NCBI GenBank assembly: GCA_963691815.1
Contig: OY829646.1
Location: 1,798,001 to 1,862,000 of the forward strand
Direction: 5' to 3'
Length of the DNA: 64,000 nucleotides
DNA from: Echiichthys vipera
Taxonomy: Eukaryota; Chordata; Actinopteri; Perciformes; Trachinidae
The translations under genes and the position numbers were made by a program. The stretch's first letter is position 1. Every line of letters begins with the position of its first letter. Below are positions 1-10,906 of this stretch, in pieces. The notes beneath the pieces were generated by a model. The model worked only from the letters and a program-made list of their open reading frames with translations. It did not search any database and was not told the origin of the DNA.

Positions 1-1210
1 AGTATCGTTCGGGAAAAATCCCTGATTTTGACGGAGGTGGTGGTGGAACCAGGAGCGTGTTGCGACTTGGCAGGATTCTGTGATGAACAGTGGGTCTTGT
101 GGAGAGGCGTGGTTGGATATTCTCTGGTTTATGTAGGTGAGGATGGGTTCAAAGGGGTTAGGGGAGAGTTGAGATGGAAAAGGTAAATGGGGTGAGAAAT
201 GCCGCACTGGTCCGTTTTGCTTCTTTTGAGGTTGAATGTGAGGGAATCAGGGGAGTGGACGGAGATGTTGGTGAGGCTTGGGTGCAGCAATGGGTTGTAG
301 ACATGAATAAATGGTGAATTCTGAACATCTGAGGAAGAATGCTAGCAGGAACGTGGATTGGAGGGTTGAGTCAACAGAGGGGGTAGAGTATCCGGCGCAA
401 AGGGTCTGAATACAGCGAAAGAGGAGGTCGGCTGTCACAGGTGAGCGTTTTGGAGTGAGATGGGGTTCTGATTTTCATAGGCCTTTGATTAACATATTAA
501 CGTGCGGATGTGAAATGGAGTGGACTGTAGCTCCGGTGAGCAGTTTGATGAAAAAGTGGGAGGTAGACCTGGATGGTAGATGTTCTTATATTGAGGATTG
601 AGTGGGTGTGGGTGATGAAGCTGGTTATTGATACATTGTCAATGGAAGGGAAGGGTAAGTTGTGAATGTTATGGAAAGATCTGAAGTTGCTGAAGGTGGA
701 CAGAGCCGCATCTGCATAGAGCCGCGTCTGTATAGAGCTGGATGTCTTCGGGCTGGGTTATGTAGTTTTCGTAAAAGAAAGAGATTCCATTCCCTCAGAC
801 ACACACACACAGGTGGCCCAGCAGGGAGAGGAGGAAACAAAGGGGCAGCTCCATAGCCGGCAGAGGCTGCCACTGCTTCCCCAGCGAGGTGCAGAGGGCG
901 AGGGTGATGCTGGGCTGGAGTCACAGAAAGAGGAGTACTGGACAACACCACCCCGTGGGACGCTGATGGTGGAGCAGGGCGGCCGATCGTGGTGGAGTGG
1001 GGCCAACCATGGACGGAGGAGAGTCGGCGATCTCGGCCCAGTCACCGAACAGTTCAGAGTCTGACGGGTTAAGGATCAGCTCGTGGTCCATGACGGAGCG
1101 GGCGTGAAGACGATACCCAACTTGGAGTATTCGGTCAGGTCAAAACCGTACGAACGGTCGGATAGACTAAGTCGTGGGTGGTGGAAGCGGGGTGTGGTCC
1201 TGTTCCTGAA
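1..1210 (-). mobile_element. Ngaro/DIRS-type tyrosine-recombinase retrotransposon relic
   Basis: Read on the minus strand, about 620 down to 1 gives a broken tyrosine-recombinase-like stretch. A key piece is NLKRSKTDQ near 205-235, the basic motif typical of recombinases in fish DIRS and Ngaro elements. It is followed by text like DPLF..., usual shortly before the catalytic block, which lies beyond the window edge. Upstream, around 735-790, is NGISFFYENYITQPEDIQLY then TDA, which resembles the start of the RNase H domain of these elements. The order RNase H then recombinase fits Ngaro or DIRS. Several frame changes separate the pieces, so it is a pseudogene. The assignment rests on motif memory; the group (Ngaro versus DIRS1) is uncertain. 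Confidence 0.6.
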
Positions 1211-2495
1211 CCTAAGTTATAAAAACTACATCAAAACAAAAACAAGGTAGCTATATTCACAAAACAAACAGCAAAAACAAAACAAACAACAAATAAAACA
1301 ACAAACAATAGGCTCAGCCTCATAAAAAAACTGTGAATAAGTGAAAACACACCGCAGTAAACAAACAATAATAACCAATAATAATCAACATACAATTATC
1401 TATAGATCTAAAAGGGATTCATTAATGTAATTTTTTTAAAGGTCTGCTTTTCGTGTGTCTAAAATGGATGCAATGTTTGTACCGGACAGATTTGCCCTGT
1501 TCATCTGTCGCAGTGTTTTGCGTGAGAATTGTTTGGGTGATGTGAGACTGAAGGCAAAAGCGTGTTGCATGGCAGAAGTGTGAGAGTTGGCAGCCCTGTC
1601 TGTAATCTGTACCAGTCAGCACAGACTTATCTTAGAAGCAACTGTCATAAGTAAATATAAGCAGAGTGTGTGTGTGTGCGTGCCTTCTTCACTCTGAAAG
1701 CATAAAGCCCATTGAGCTGTTCATGTCTGTAATGTGAAATAGCTTTGATTAGGAGCATCAAATTGAAATAGAAATGGAGGGAGTGAATTTCAAGGCGACA
1801 GCTGGAGTTTTGATGGAGTGAGTCCTCCTGCCTCCTGCTGTGCACAGCAGCACACAGTGCTGCACATTGAGATGAAAATGAGGGCGCATTCAGGGGAGCC
1901 TGCATGGCTTTGAGGGGGGAACAGATATTTCATGACAGCACAATACAGCCCGATACCGTTTTTTATCTGCCTCTTTGCACTAGGACCTTTTTATGCTTGA
2001 CACAAGCACTGATGTGTGAAGCTTAAGTAGTCTTAGTAATGCTGCCAGTCATGATCAGCACAATACCTCAATGAGATCCTCCCCCTTAGCAAAATGAAGG
2101 CTGTAAACAAGCACACATGATGGAGGCTCCATGGCTCCAACTATGCATCATTTTCTTTCACACCCAGTCCCTTTAGTCTGTTTCTCTCACAAGAAACTCA
2201 TTTGAAAGTGATTTTTTTTTAAGACCAGACTTTCACGATACACTTTTGGATCCTGGCTTTTACTGCTGAACAAAATATGAAGGGAACACTTAAATCACAC
2301 ATCAGACCTTGATGAATGAATTCAAATTGAAAACCTTTGCCTATGTATATTGTATAATGTGTTGAGAACAACATGATGTAACAACGGTCAATGAAAACCA
2401 AAATCAACTCACTGAGGGCTGGAGAACAAAATCACATTGAATATGGAAGTGAACAAATATAAATCAAAGGCAGATCCAACTTGTGTGAACTTTAT
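1211..2495. other. Unassigned non-coding stretch
   Basis: No gene recognised. 1225-1410 is A-rich with many short AAAC-type runs, like a decayed A-rich tail or microsatellite. 1420-2495 shows only short unconvincing reading frames, a small GT run near 1665 and no recognisable element ends. Confidence 0.4.
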
Positions 2496-2640
2496 CACAA
2501 TAACTCGTAATGTGACTCAGTAGTGTGTATGGCCACTGTGTACCTGTATGCACTCCAAACAATGTCTGGGGTCCTGATGAGTCAAAGGATGGTGTCCTGG
2601 GGGATCTGCTCCCAGACCTGGATCAGTGAGCTCCAGTGAA
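2496..2640 (-). pseudogene. Tc1-like transposase C-terminal fragment
   Basis: On the minus strand the text ends with CIQVHSGHTHY then a stop, preceded by a frame-shifted equivalent of the WEEIPQDTI and LIRSMPRR segments found at the C-terminus of many fish Tc1 transposases. Only the last 45 or so codons remain and they contain at least one frameshift. It abuts the 3' part of the L2-type LINE at about 2640, so one of the two truncated the other. Confidence 0.55.
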
Positions 2641-3298
2641 CTCCTCCACAGTAACACTTGGGATTTGGTTCCAGAGGAGAGGAGCTTGGTAGCTGAAGGC
2701 TCTGCCACCCATTCTACTTTTGGAGACTCTAGGAATGACAAGTAGCCCTGCATTCTCAGAGCGCAGTGATCTAGTCGGGTAATACGGTACTATGAGCTCT
2801 TTAAGATACGACGGACCAATTAGAGCTTTGTAGGTAAGGAGAAGGATTTTAAATTCTATTCTAGATTTTACAGGTAGCCAGTGCAAAGAAGCTTATACAG
2901 GAGAAATATGTTCACTTCAATTTGTTTTAGTCAGTACTCGAGCTGCAGCATTTTGGACCAACTGAAGACTCTTAAAAGACTTATTGGGGCAGCCTGATAA
3001 TAAATATTTGCAATAGTCCAGCCTAGAAATACCAAATGCATGGACTAGTTTTTCTGCATCTTTCTGAGACACAATGTTCCTAATTTTCACAATAATACGC
3101 AGGTGAAAAAAATGCAGTCCTTGTCATTAATTTTATGTGAGAATTGAAGGACATATTCTGATCAAAAATAACACCCTTACTGTGTTGCTGGAGGACAACA
3201 CAACATCATCCAGAGTAACAATAGCTTTAGCTATTGAGTTTAGGAGGCCTTCGGGGCCAAGTACAATAACTTAAGTTTTATCTGAATTTAACATCAGA

Positions 3299-3309
3299 AA
3301 ATTGCAGGT
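3299..3309. repeat. Target-site duplication of Rex3, left copy
   Basis: The 11 bases AAATTGCAGGT occur here and again at 6585-6595, exactly bracketing the Rex3 element. Removing 3310-6595 rejoins the interrupted L2 sequence. Confidence 0.9.
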
Positions 3310-3762
3310 TTGTGTGTCCCTGTGAACCTGAGGGCTGTGTTGTCTGGAGCTTAACTCTCCTGGTAGGGTCTCCCATGGCAAAGTGGTCTCAGGCGAGGGG
3401 CCGGACTAAGACTGGTTCACAAAGACTCAATGGACAAACAACAAAGAGGAAGAGAGACCCTGCCCGGAGGAAGCCCGGGGCCCCCGTCTGGAGCCAGGCC
3501 CAGACGGAGGGCTTGCCGGCGAGCGCCTGGTGGCCGGGTTTGCCACGGAGCCCGGCCGGGCACAGCCCGAAAAAGTGACGTGGCACCTCCCTCCTCTCCA
3601 TCCTGTGGGCCCACCACTCGCAGGAGGAACCACTTGGGTCGGGTGCGCTGCTGCACGGGTGGCAGTGAAGGTGAGGGGCCTCGACGGACCAGACGCGGGC
3701 AGCAGAAGCTGGCTCTTGGGACGTAGAATGTCACCTCTCTGTCGGGGAAGGAGCCGGAGCTT

Positions 3763-4968
3763 GTGCGGGAGGTGGAGCGCTACCAGTTAGATCTGGTGGG
3801 GCTTACCTCCACACACAGTCTCGGTTCTGGAACCGTTCTCCTGGATAGGGGTTGGACACTATTCTTCTCTGGAGTTGCCCAGGGTGTGAGGCGCCGGGCG
3901 GGTGTGGGGATACTCACAAACCCCCGGCTGAGCACCGCGGTGTTGGAGTTCACCCCGGTGGACGAGAGGGTCGCCTCCTTACGCCTGCGGGTGGTAGGGG
4001 GGAAAACTCTGACTGTTGTTTGTGCATATGCACCAAACAGCAGTTCAGAGTATTCGGCCTTCTTGGAGACCCTGAATGGAGTCCTGCATGGGGCTCCAGT
4101 AGGGGACTCAATAGTTCTGCTGGGAGACTTCAACGCCCACGTGGGCAATGATGGAGACACCTGGAGAGGCGTGATTGGGAGGAACGGCCTCCCTGATCTA
4201 AATCTGAGTGGTCGTCAGTTATTAGACTTCTGTGCTAGTCACGGATTATCTATAACTAACACCATGTTCGAACATAAGGATGCTCATAAGTGTACGTGGT
4301 ACCAGAGCACCCTAGGCCAAAGGTCGATGATCGATTTTGTGATCGTATCATTTGATCTGAGGCAGCATGTTTTGGACACTCGGGTGAAGAGAGGGGCAGA
4401 GCTGTCAACTGATCACCATCTGGTGATGAGTTGGATCAGAGGATGGGGGAAGATTCTGGACGGACCAGGTAAACCCAAAAGAGTAGTGCGGGTGAACTGG
4501 GAACGTCTGGAGGAGGCCCCTGTCCGAGAGATCTTCAACTCACACCTCCGGCGGAGCTTTTCTGGCATCCCTGTGGAGGTTGGGGGCATTGAACCGGAGT
4601 GGGCAATGTTCAAAGCTTCTATTGCTGAAGCTGCAGCGGTGAGCTGTGGCCTCAAGGTCTTAGGTGCCTCAAGGGGCAGTAACCCTCGAACACCGTGGTG
4701 GACACCGGTGGTCAGGGAAGCTGTCCGACTGAAGAAGGAGGCCTTCCGGGATATGCTATCCCAGAAGACTCCGGAGGCAGTTGCAAGGTACCGACAGGCC
4801 AGAAGGGCTGCAGCCTCTGCTGTGTCAGAGGCGAAGCAGCGGGTGTGGGAGGAGTTCGGAGAAGCCATGGAGAAGGACCAAGGTGCTTCTGGAAAACCAT
4901 TCGACATCTCAGGAGGGGGAAACGGGGAACCGTCCAAGCTGTTTACAGTAAAGACGGGACGCTGGTGA
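3763..4968 (+). pseudogene. Rex3 apurinic-like endonuclease domain
   Basis: This segment is the endonuclease part of the Rex3 polyprotein, which nicks target DNA. Visible motifs are GVGILTNP, VVCAYAPNSS (catalytic-core strand), LLGDFNAHVG (metal-binding D and N) and, near the end, STDHHLVM, the terminal histidine block of exonuclease/endonuclease/phosphatase folds. The catalytic residues look intact. The frame is lost shortly before 4968 by an indel and continues in another frame as the reverse transcriptase, starting from about 4880. The true upstream start is unclear, since 3427-3760 is also open in overlapping frames. Confidence 0.85.
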
Positions 4969-5882
4969 CCTCAGCCGATGAGGTGATCGGGCGGTGGAAG
5001 GAGCACTTTGAGGAACTCCTTAATCCGACTAACACGCCCTCTTTTGTAGAGGCAGAGCTGGAGGCTGATGGGGAATCATTGCCAATATCCCTGGCGGAAG
5101 TCACTGAGGTAGTCAAACAACTCCACAGTGGCAAAGCCCCAGGGGTTGATGAGATTCGTCCAGAAATGCTGAAAACTTTGGGTTGGGAGGGGCTGTCTTG
5201 GTTGACACGCCTCTTCAACATTGCGTGGAAGTCTGGGACAGTGCCAAGGGAGTGGCAGACCGGGGTGGTGGTTCCTCTTTTTAAAAAGGGGGACCAGAGG
5301 GTGTGTGCCAATTACAGGGGTATCACACTACTCAGCCTCCCTGGTAAAGTCTACTCCAAGGTGCTGGAAAGGAGGGTTCGTCCTATAGTCGAACCTCAGA
5401 TTGAAGAGGAACAATGTGGATTCCGTCCTGGACGTGGAACAACGGACCAGCTCTTCATTCTCGCAAGGATCCTGGAGGGGGCCTGGGAGTATGCTCATCC
5501 AGTCTACATGTGTTTTGTGGATCTGGAGAAGGCATATGACCGGGTTCCTAGGGAGATACTGTGGGAGGTGCTGCGGGAGTATGGGGTGAGGGGGTCACTT
5601 CTGTGGGCCATCCAATCTCTGTACACCCAAAGTGAGAGCTGTGTCCGGATCCTCGGGAGTAAGTCGGATTCGTTTCCGGTGGGGGTTGGCCTCCGCCAGG
5701 GGTGCGCTTTGTCACCAATCCTGTTCGTGATTTTCACGGACAGGATTTCAAGGCGTAGTCGTGGTGGGGAGGGGTTGCAGTTCGGTGGGCTGAGGATCTC
5801 GTCTCTGCTTTTCGCAGATGATGTGGTCCTGATGGCATCGACGGTCAGTGACCTTCAGCACTCACTGGATCAGCATCTCTAA
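4880..5882 (+). pseudogene. Rex3 reverse transcriptase domain
   Basis: The reverse transcriptase of the same Rex3 copy. In order it shows SGKAPGVDEI, VVVPLFKKGDQRVCANYRGI, EQCGFRPGRGTTDQL, FVDLEKAYDRVPRE (first catalytic aspartate), GLRQGCALSPILF, and LLFADDVVLM (the F-A-D-D catalytic pair). All core residues are present. Just after the FADD block a deletion of roughly 30 bases, relative to what the family normally carries between SDLQ and TSKSEAM, ends the frame. Reading resumes at 5848 in another frame. Confidence 0.88.
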
Positions 5883-6561
5883 ATCTGAGGCCATGGCTCT
5901 TAGCAGGAAACCGGTGGATTGCTTACTCCAGGTAGGGAATGAGTCCTTACCCCAAGTGAAGGAGTTCAAGTACCTCGGGATCATGTTCACGAGTGAGGGG
6001 ACGATGGAGCGTGAGTTTGGCCGGAGAATCGGAGCAGCGGGGGCGGTGTTGCAGTCGCTCTACCGCACCGTTGTGACGAAAAGAGAGCTGAGCCGGAAGG
6101 CAAAGCTCTCGATCTACCGGTCAATCTTCGTTCCTACCCTCACCTATGGTCATGAAAGTTGGGTCATGACCGAAAGAACGAGGTCGCGAGTACAAGCGGC
6201 CGAAATGGGTTTTCTCAGGAGGGTTGCTGGAGTCTCCCTTAGAGATAGGGTGAGAAGTTCAGCCATCCGTGAGGAACTCGGAGTAGAGCCGCTGCTCCTT
6301 AGCGTTGAAAGGAGCCAGTTGAGGTGGTTCGGGCATCTGGTAAGGATGCCCCCTGGGCGCCTCCCTAGGGAGGTGTTCCAGGGACGGCCAGCTGGGAGGA
6401 GGCCTCGGGGAAGACCCAGGACTAGGTGGAGAGATTATATCTCCACACTGGCCTGGGAACGCCTCGGGATCCCCCAGTTAGAGCTGGTTAATGTGGCCCA
6501 GGAAAGGGAAGTTTGGGGTCCCCTGCTAAAGCTGCTGCCCCCGCGACCCGACACCGGATAA
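5883..6561 (+). pseudogene. Rex3 polyprotein C-terminal region
   Basis: Continues the Rex3 protein after the deletion. Visible blocks are SKSEAMALSRKPV, EFKYLGIMFTSEG (thumb region), LRWFGHLVRMPPGRLPRE and GRRPRGRPRTRWRDYI, ending at a stop near 6561 a few bases before the GATG tail. The basic GRRPRGRPRTRW stretch is the conserved C-terminus of RTE-type LINEs. The same block recurs in the truncated copy at 41125-41482. Confidence 0.88.
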
Positions 6562-6584
6562 GCGGATGAAGATGAGATGAGATG

Positions 6585-6595
6585 AAATTGCAGGT
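6585..6595. repeat. Target-site duplication of Rex3, right copy
   Basis: Second copy of AAATTGCAGGT, directly after the GATG tail. It matches 3299-3309 exactly. Confidence 0.9.
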
Positions 6596-7592
6596 CATCC
6601 AGCTTTTATTTCCTTAATGCACATTTTAGCTTTAAATTTAGCTAACTGATCGGTTTCTTCTGGTTTGATCGACAAATATAATTGTGTATCATCAGCATAA
6701 CAATAAAAATGTATGGAGTGCTTCCTTATAATATTTCCTAAGGGAAGCATATATTAGGTGAATAGAATCGGTCCAAGGGCAGAACCCTGTGGGGCGCCGT
6801 GACTGATTTTAGTGTGCATGGAGGATTTGTCATTAACATGTACAAACTGAAATCGATCTGATAAATAAGACCTAAACCAGCTCAATGCGGTTCCTTTAAT
6901 GCCAATTAGATGCTCCAGTCTCTGTAGCAGGATGCGATGGTCAATAGTGTCGAAGGCAGCACTAACATCTAATAAAACAAGTGGAGACACAAGTCCTTTG
7001 TCTGCAGCTATTAGAAAGTCATTATTAAGTCTCACCAGGGCTGTCTCAGTGCTATGATTTGCTGTAAATCCTGACTGGAAGTCCTCAAATAACCATTAAT
7101 AATAATCATTATTATGTAAAAAGTCACACAGCTGATTGGCAACTAATTTCTCGAGGATCTTAGAGAGAAAAGGAGGGTTAGATAGAGGTCTATAGTTGGC
7201 TAGTACCTCTGGATCAAGACTGGGCTTTTTAAGAAGAGGTTTAATTACAAGGAGATAAGTAGAAGGCTTAGATGCCGAGATAATAGAGGTTAATTTGTTA
7301 AGGTCAACTGTAGAAAAGCAGTCCAAGAATATATCCGGTCGTACAGTTGTTTCTAAGGTTCCTTGGTTCTAAGAAAAATTGGTGCCAAGCGAGTTGATTT
7401 TGTTTCTTATAGTTAGAATTTTGTCATTAAAGAAGGTCCTGAAGTCGTTACTACTGAGGGTTATAGGAATACATGGCTCAATAGAGCTGTGGCTCTCTGT
7501 CGGCCTGGCTACAGTGCTGAAAAGAAATCTAGGATTGTTCTTATTCTCCTCTATTAAAGATGAGTAATAGGCTACTCTGGCATTACGGAGGG

Positions 7593-7600
7593 CTTCCTAT
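7593..7600. repeat. 8-bp target duplication (left) of hAT MITE
   Basis: CTTCCTAT, repeated exactly at 8425-8432. Confidence 0.85.
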
Positions 7601-8424
7601 CAGTGACGTGCTGTCATCATGAAAGGAAAAAGAAACCAAATAATAAAATAACACAAGTATTAATATTTGTCCTCTGGACTATGATTTTGGTGTGGTTCTT
7701 AATGTATTTTGACCATTTTTATAGTAAAAATTGCAGAAAATTCTGTATTTTCTGCTTAAATAAACAGAGTCTCTTCGGAGTCGAGAGGTGAAGCACAGAC
7801 AGCCGAGCCCCCCTCCAGATTGCGCAATCACTCACAAACTGGATTGAGCGCGTGCAAACGGCGCGTGCTTGTTTCCATTTCTATGTATGTTTCCAATATG
7901 ATGGTTGAGGACACTTTTATGTAATAAAAGTATACGTCTTCTTTTCCATGGTGTTCAGTAATGTATTTTACGTATGTGTGTAATATTTACATCTTATTGA
8001 TATGACATAAATCCACAGGGAAAATGCTTGCCTTGAGGCAGGCAGTACCTCTGCCTCAAGGAAGGCGGCGATAGTGAGCCACCTTATAGCCTGCATCCAG
8101 CCAGGTTACAGTGAACTCTAACCTGTGTGCAAAAAGTAAACACAAGAAGTGTGCTGTGTGACGCTGTAGAGCTTAGCGACAAGCTGTCATTTCTCGCCCT
8201 GAAAATGGAGGATTTGATTTCTAAACTAAGAAATTTTTCAAAGCTGGACTTTCAGTCAGTAAAGGTAAGATATACTGCAATATACAGTGGCACTGGTGTT
8301 TTATGGTAAATGGTTTTCAGCATCCTATTCTCTCATCCTATCCTATTGGCATCCTACTGTATGTTTGTAAATCTGACTTGTGAGTCAGTACCTCCCCAAC
8401 CCCAACCCTCACTGCACGTCACTG
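7601..8424. mobile_element. Non-autonomous hAT-type transposon (MITE), 824 bp
   Basis: Begins CAGTGACGTGC and ends GCACGTCACTG, perfect 11-bp terminal inverted repeats with CAGTG-type ends. It is flanked by an exact 8-bp direct duplication (CTTCCTAT). An 8-bp duplication plus CA..TG ends is the hAT hallmark. No transposase frame is present inside, so it must have been mobilised in trans. It interrupts the L2-type LINE between its linker (8690-8439) and RT (7326 downward) blocks, so it is younger than that copy. Confidence 0.88.
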
Positions 8425-8432
8425 CTTCCTAT
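8425..8432. repeat. 8-bp target duplication (right) of hAT MITE
   Basis: CTTCCTAT, exact copy of 7593-7600. Confidence 0.85.
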
Positions 8433-9734
8433 GTATTTTTAGACTTTCTTGCCAAACTCCTCCAATTTAGTGGAACGCCACTTACTTTCCAATTTTCGCG
8501 GTATTTGTTTTAATTCACAGGTTTGTGAGTTATACCAGGGAGATAACTTCCTCTGTTTCATTATCTTCTTTTTTAAAGGAGCAACAGAGTCGAGTGTTGT
8601 TCGTAGTGAGCCTGCAACACTGTCAACAAGGTGATCATTTTCATAGAAATTAACGTTAGTACAGGAATCTAGAATATTAGGATAAGGCATTAAATTAAAT
8701 GCAGATGGAATCGCTTCTTTAAATTTAGTTACAGCACTATCAGATAAACATCTAGTGTAGAAACTTTTCTAGACCTGTAATACAAATTCAAAAGTCATTG
8801 AATAATGGTCTGATGAAATAGATTCTGTGGAAAGAATATTAAGTCATTGATTTCCACAACATAAGCCAAAACAACATCGAGGGTGTGATTAAAACAGTGA
8901 GTAGGTTTATGCACACACACTAAAATCAATAGAAAATAATAGAGAGACAAACGCAATACTAAGGCTAATATTATCAACGTTCACGTGAATATTAAAATCT
9001 CTTACAATGATTACTTTATCAGATTTAAGGACTAAATTTGACAGAAACTCTGAGAATTCAGATAGAAATTCAGAGTATGGACCAGGAGCAAGCTATACTA
9101 TAACAAGTATAATTGGTTGCACGGTTTTCCAGGTTGAATGTGAAAGACTGAGAACAAGACTTTCTAATGAAAAATAATTTAGTTTAGGTTTAGGGTTGAT
9201 TAATAGGCCTAAGCCATAAATAGCTGCCACGCCTATGTAATATGAGTATTAATATGACTGGAGGGGTGGATTCATTTAGACTAACATATTCTTCATGACA
9301 CAGCCAGGCTTCAGTCGGACAGAATAAATCAATATGATTATCTGATATCAGATCATTTACTAATACAGCTTTAGATGACAGAGATCTGATGTTTAAAAGT
9401 CCACATTTTATTTTATGATTTTGTTGCATTATCGCAGATTTGGTAGAATTTGTTAGAATTTAGATGACTGTGAGGCACACAGCATTTGTATAGGATACTG
9501 AGCTGGAAAGTGATCCACAGGGAGCGCGGAGAAGTGTGTAAGACTGCAACTCTGCTTTCTGTGCGTCTATGGTAAGGGCAGCACAGAGAGGTGTATTAAA
9601 CTGTGACTCTGCATCCTGATCCTAACACTGGGTTGTTGTCAGGACTCGACAGTCAGGTCAATGTTGGCAATTAAAAGTCTTGACCCCTCCTGGTTAGGGT
9701 GCAGGCCGTCGTGTTTAAAAAAAGGCGTAAAGTT

Positions 9735-9882
9735 GTACACAAATTGAATACTAAAAAAAAGAAGCGCCCCCAGAGAGAGTTCACAAGAATCTTATTAATG
9801 CCACAGCTTTGTTAACACCAATCCTGTCTGGATTCAAATGAATCCCCTCTCTGTTGGGATAATCTTGAATGTACTTTGCTTT
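9735..9882 (-). pseudogene. Polinton/Maverick DNA polymerase B relic, downstream part
   Basis: Continues, on the minus strand, the polymerase segment at 16947-17505. Conceptually removing the L1 between the 16-bp duplications rejoins the frame in the middle of a conserved stretch. It includes DYPNREGIHLNPDRIGVNKA, then a frame-broken equivalent of the LNSLWGRF block typical of protein-primed family-B polymerases of Polintons and related adintovirus-like elements. The fragment stops near 9735 at the L2 junction. Confidence 0.72.
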
Positions 9883-9898
9883 TGACTCCTCGTCTTTT
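9883..9898. repeat. 16-bp target duplication of L1, left copy
   Basis: TGACTCCTCGTCTTTT, repeated exactly at 16931-16946. The A-rich (plus-strand T-rich) tail of the minus-strand L1 begins right after it. Confidence 0.9.
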
Positions 9899-10079
9899 TC
9901 TTTTTTTTTTTTTAACCGTCTGTTTATTGAGTTTTACATATTACAAAAACAATAGTGTTCTGATTACAGATCTAAATACAATATACCCCAGAAGAGATAC
10001 CACCCCCCCACCCCCACGGCACTCAGCCCCCACAGATGGACATGCATAGGTAAAAGTAAATTAAGGACAAACGAAAGAG

Positions 10080-10674
10080 AAAAAAAAAAAAAAAAAAAAA
10101 AAATAATAATAATAATAATAATAATAATGATGATGATAGAGGGAGAGAGAAGGTAGGTAAATAAATAAGCAAATGAATAAATTAATGTATGAATAGACAA
10201 AAATAAATAAATAATAACAGTTGTAATACTCAAGATAAATAAATTAATAAATAAATAGACTAATAAGATCAATAGAGAAACATAGATATGAGTTGGCAGG
10301 TAGTAGGAAATATAAATCAATAAAAAAATAATTAAACAAGTTAGTAATAATAAAGAATATATAATAACAATACAAAAAATATATACACATACACATGTAT
10401 ATATAAAAAGTGAATTAGTAAAAAATAATTAAAAAAATATATATATATATATAAATATATAAAAATATATAATAACAATACAAAAAATATATACACATAC
10501 ACATGTATATATAAAAAGTGAATTAGTAAAAAATAATTAAAAAAATAAAATATATATATAAATATATAAAAATATATAATAACAATACAAAAAATATATA
10601 CACATACACACACATATCCATATATATATATATATAAAAAGTGAATTAGTAAAAAAAAATAATTAAAAAAAATA

Positions 10675-10705
<31 letters not shown>

Positions 10706-10740
10706 TAAATTAAACAAAAAATAAAAAAAAAATAAAAACA
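10080..10740. repeat. A/T-rich microsatellites and ~110-bp tandem repeat in L1 3' region
   Basis: 10081-10135 is a poly-A run grading into ATA/AAT triplets. From about 10358 to 10660 a unit of roughly 105-115 bp (ATATATAATAACAATAC, then a CACATACACA block, then AAAAAGTGAATTAGTAAA) is repeated about three times with small length changes in the AT part. 10676-10705 is another AAT run. All of this lies in the 3' untranslated region of the L1. Confidence 0.85.
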
Positions 10741-10906
10741 GGCTCAGCATTGCAGTACTCAGTTCACAGTGATCGGACATCTTGTGCTATTAACATAAGA
10801 CAGAAAGGGATTCCAGGTCTTCTCAAATAAGACATCCTTTCCAATCAGAGTCAGTCTAATTTTTTCTAATTTAAGAAAATAAAGCACATTCTTAACCCAA
10901 TTTGTT

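Larger units (their letters stand above)
3310..6584 (+). mobile_element. Rex3: Rex3 (RTE-clade) LINE, apparently full length
   Basis: A 3,275-bp LINE ending in a GATG-type tandem tail (AGATGAGATGAGATG), as expected of Rex3. It holds an endonuclease then a reverse transcriptase, and carries sequence matching the widely used Rex3 primer site (TGGCAGAC, one variable base, then GGGGTGGTGGT) near 5252-5272. It is bracketed by an 11-bp target duplication and lies in an L2 element in the opposite orientation. The length is close to that usually given for complete Rex3. Two frame breaks (about 4880-4960 and 5870-5885) make this copy non-functional. Confidence 0.93.
2641..9730 (-). mobile_element. L2/CR1-type LINE, interrupted by Rex3 and a hAT MITE
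   Basis: A minus-strand LINE recognisable in pieces. At 9690-9725 is HDGLHPN, the DxxH-type motif of the SGNH esterase in CR1/L2 ORF1. At 9429-9190 an endonuclease start reads CGLLNIRSLSSKAVLVNDLI. At 8690-8439 comes the linker. At 7326-6754 are reverse transcriptase blocks, including LDVSAAFDTIDH and HGAPQGSALGPILF. At 2886-2623 is the C-terminal block beginning HWLPVKSRIEFKILLL. Inserted Rex3 (3310-6584) and a hAT MITE (7601-8424) explain two of the gaps. Several stops and frameshifts mean it is dead. The 5' end joins Polinton sequence near 9730 and the 3' end is lost at about 2640. Confidence 0.8.

Noticed and set aside
1225..1410. Poly-A tail of a LINE
   Set aside because: The A-rich stretch has interspersed C and no LINE 3' end or target duplication beside it.
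9964..10613. Hydrophobic frames rich in I, Y and F
   Set aside because: They are translations of A/T-rich microsatellites in the L1 3' region and have no domain or start context.
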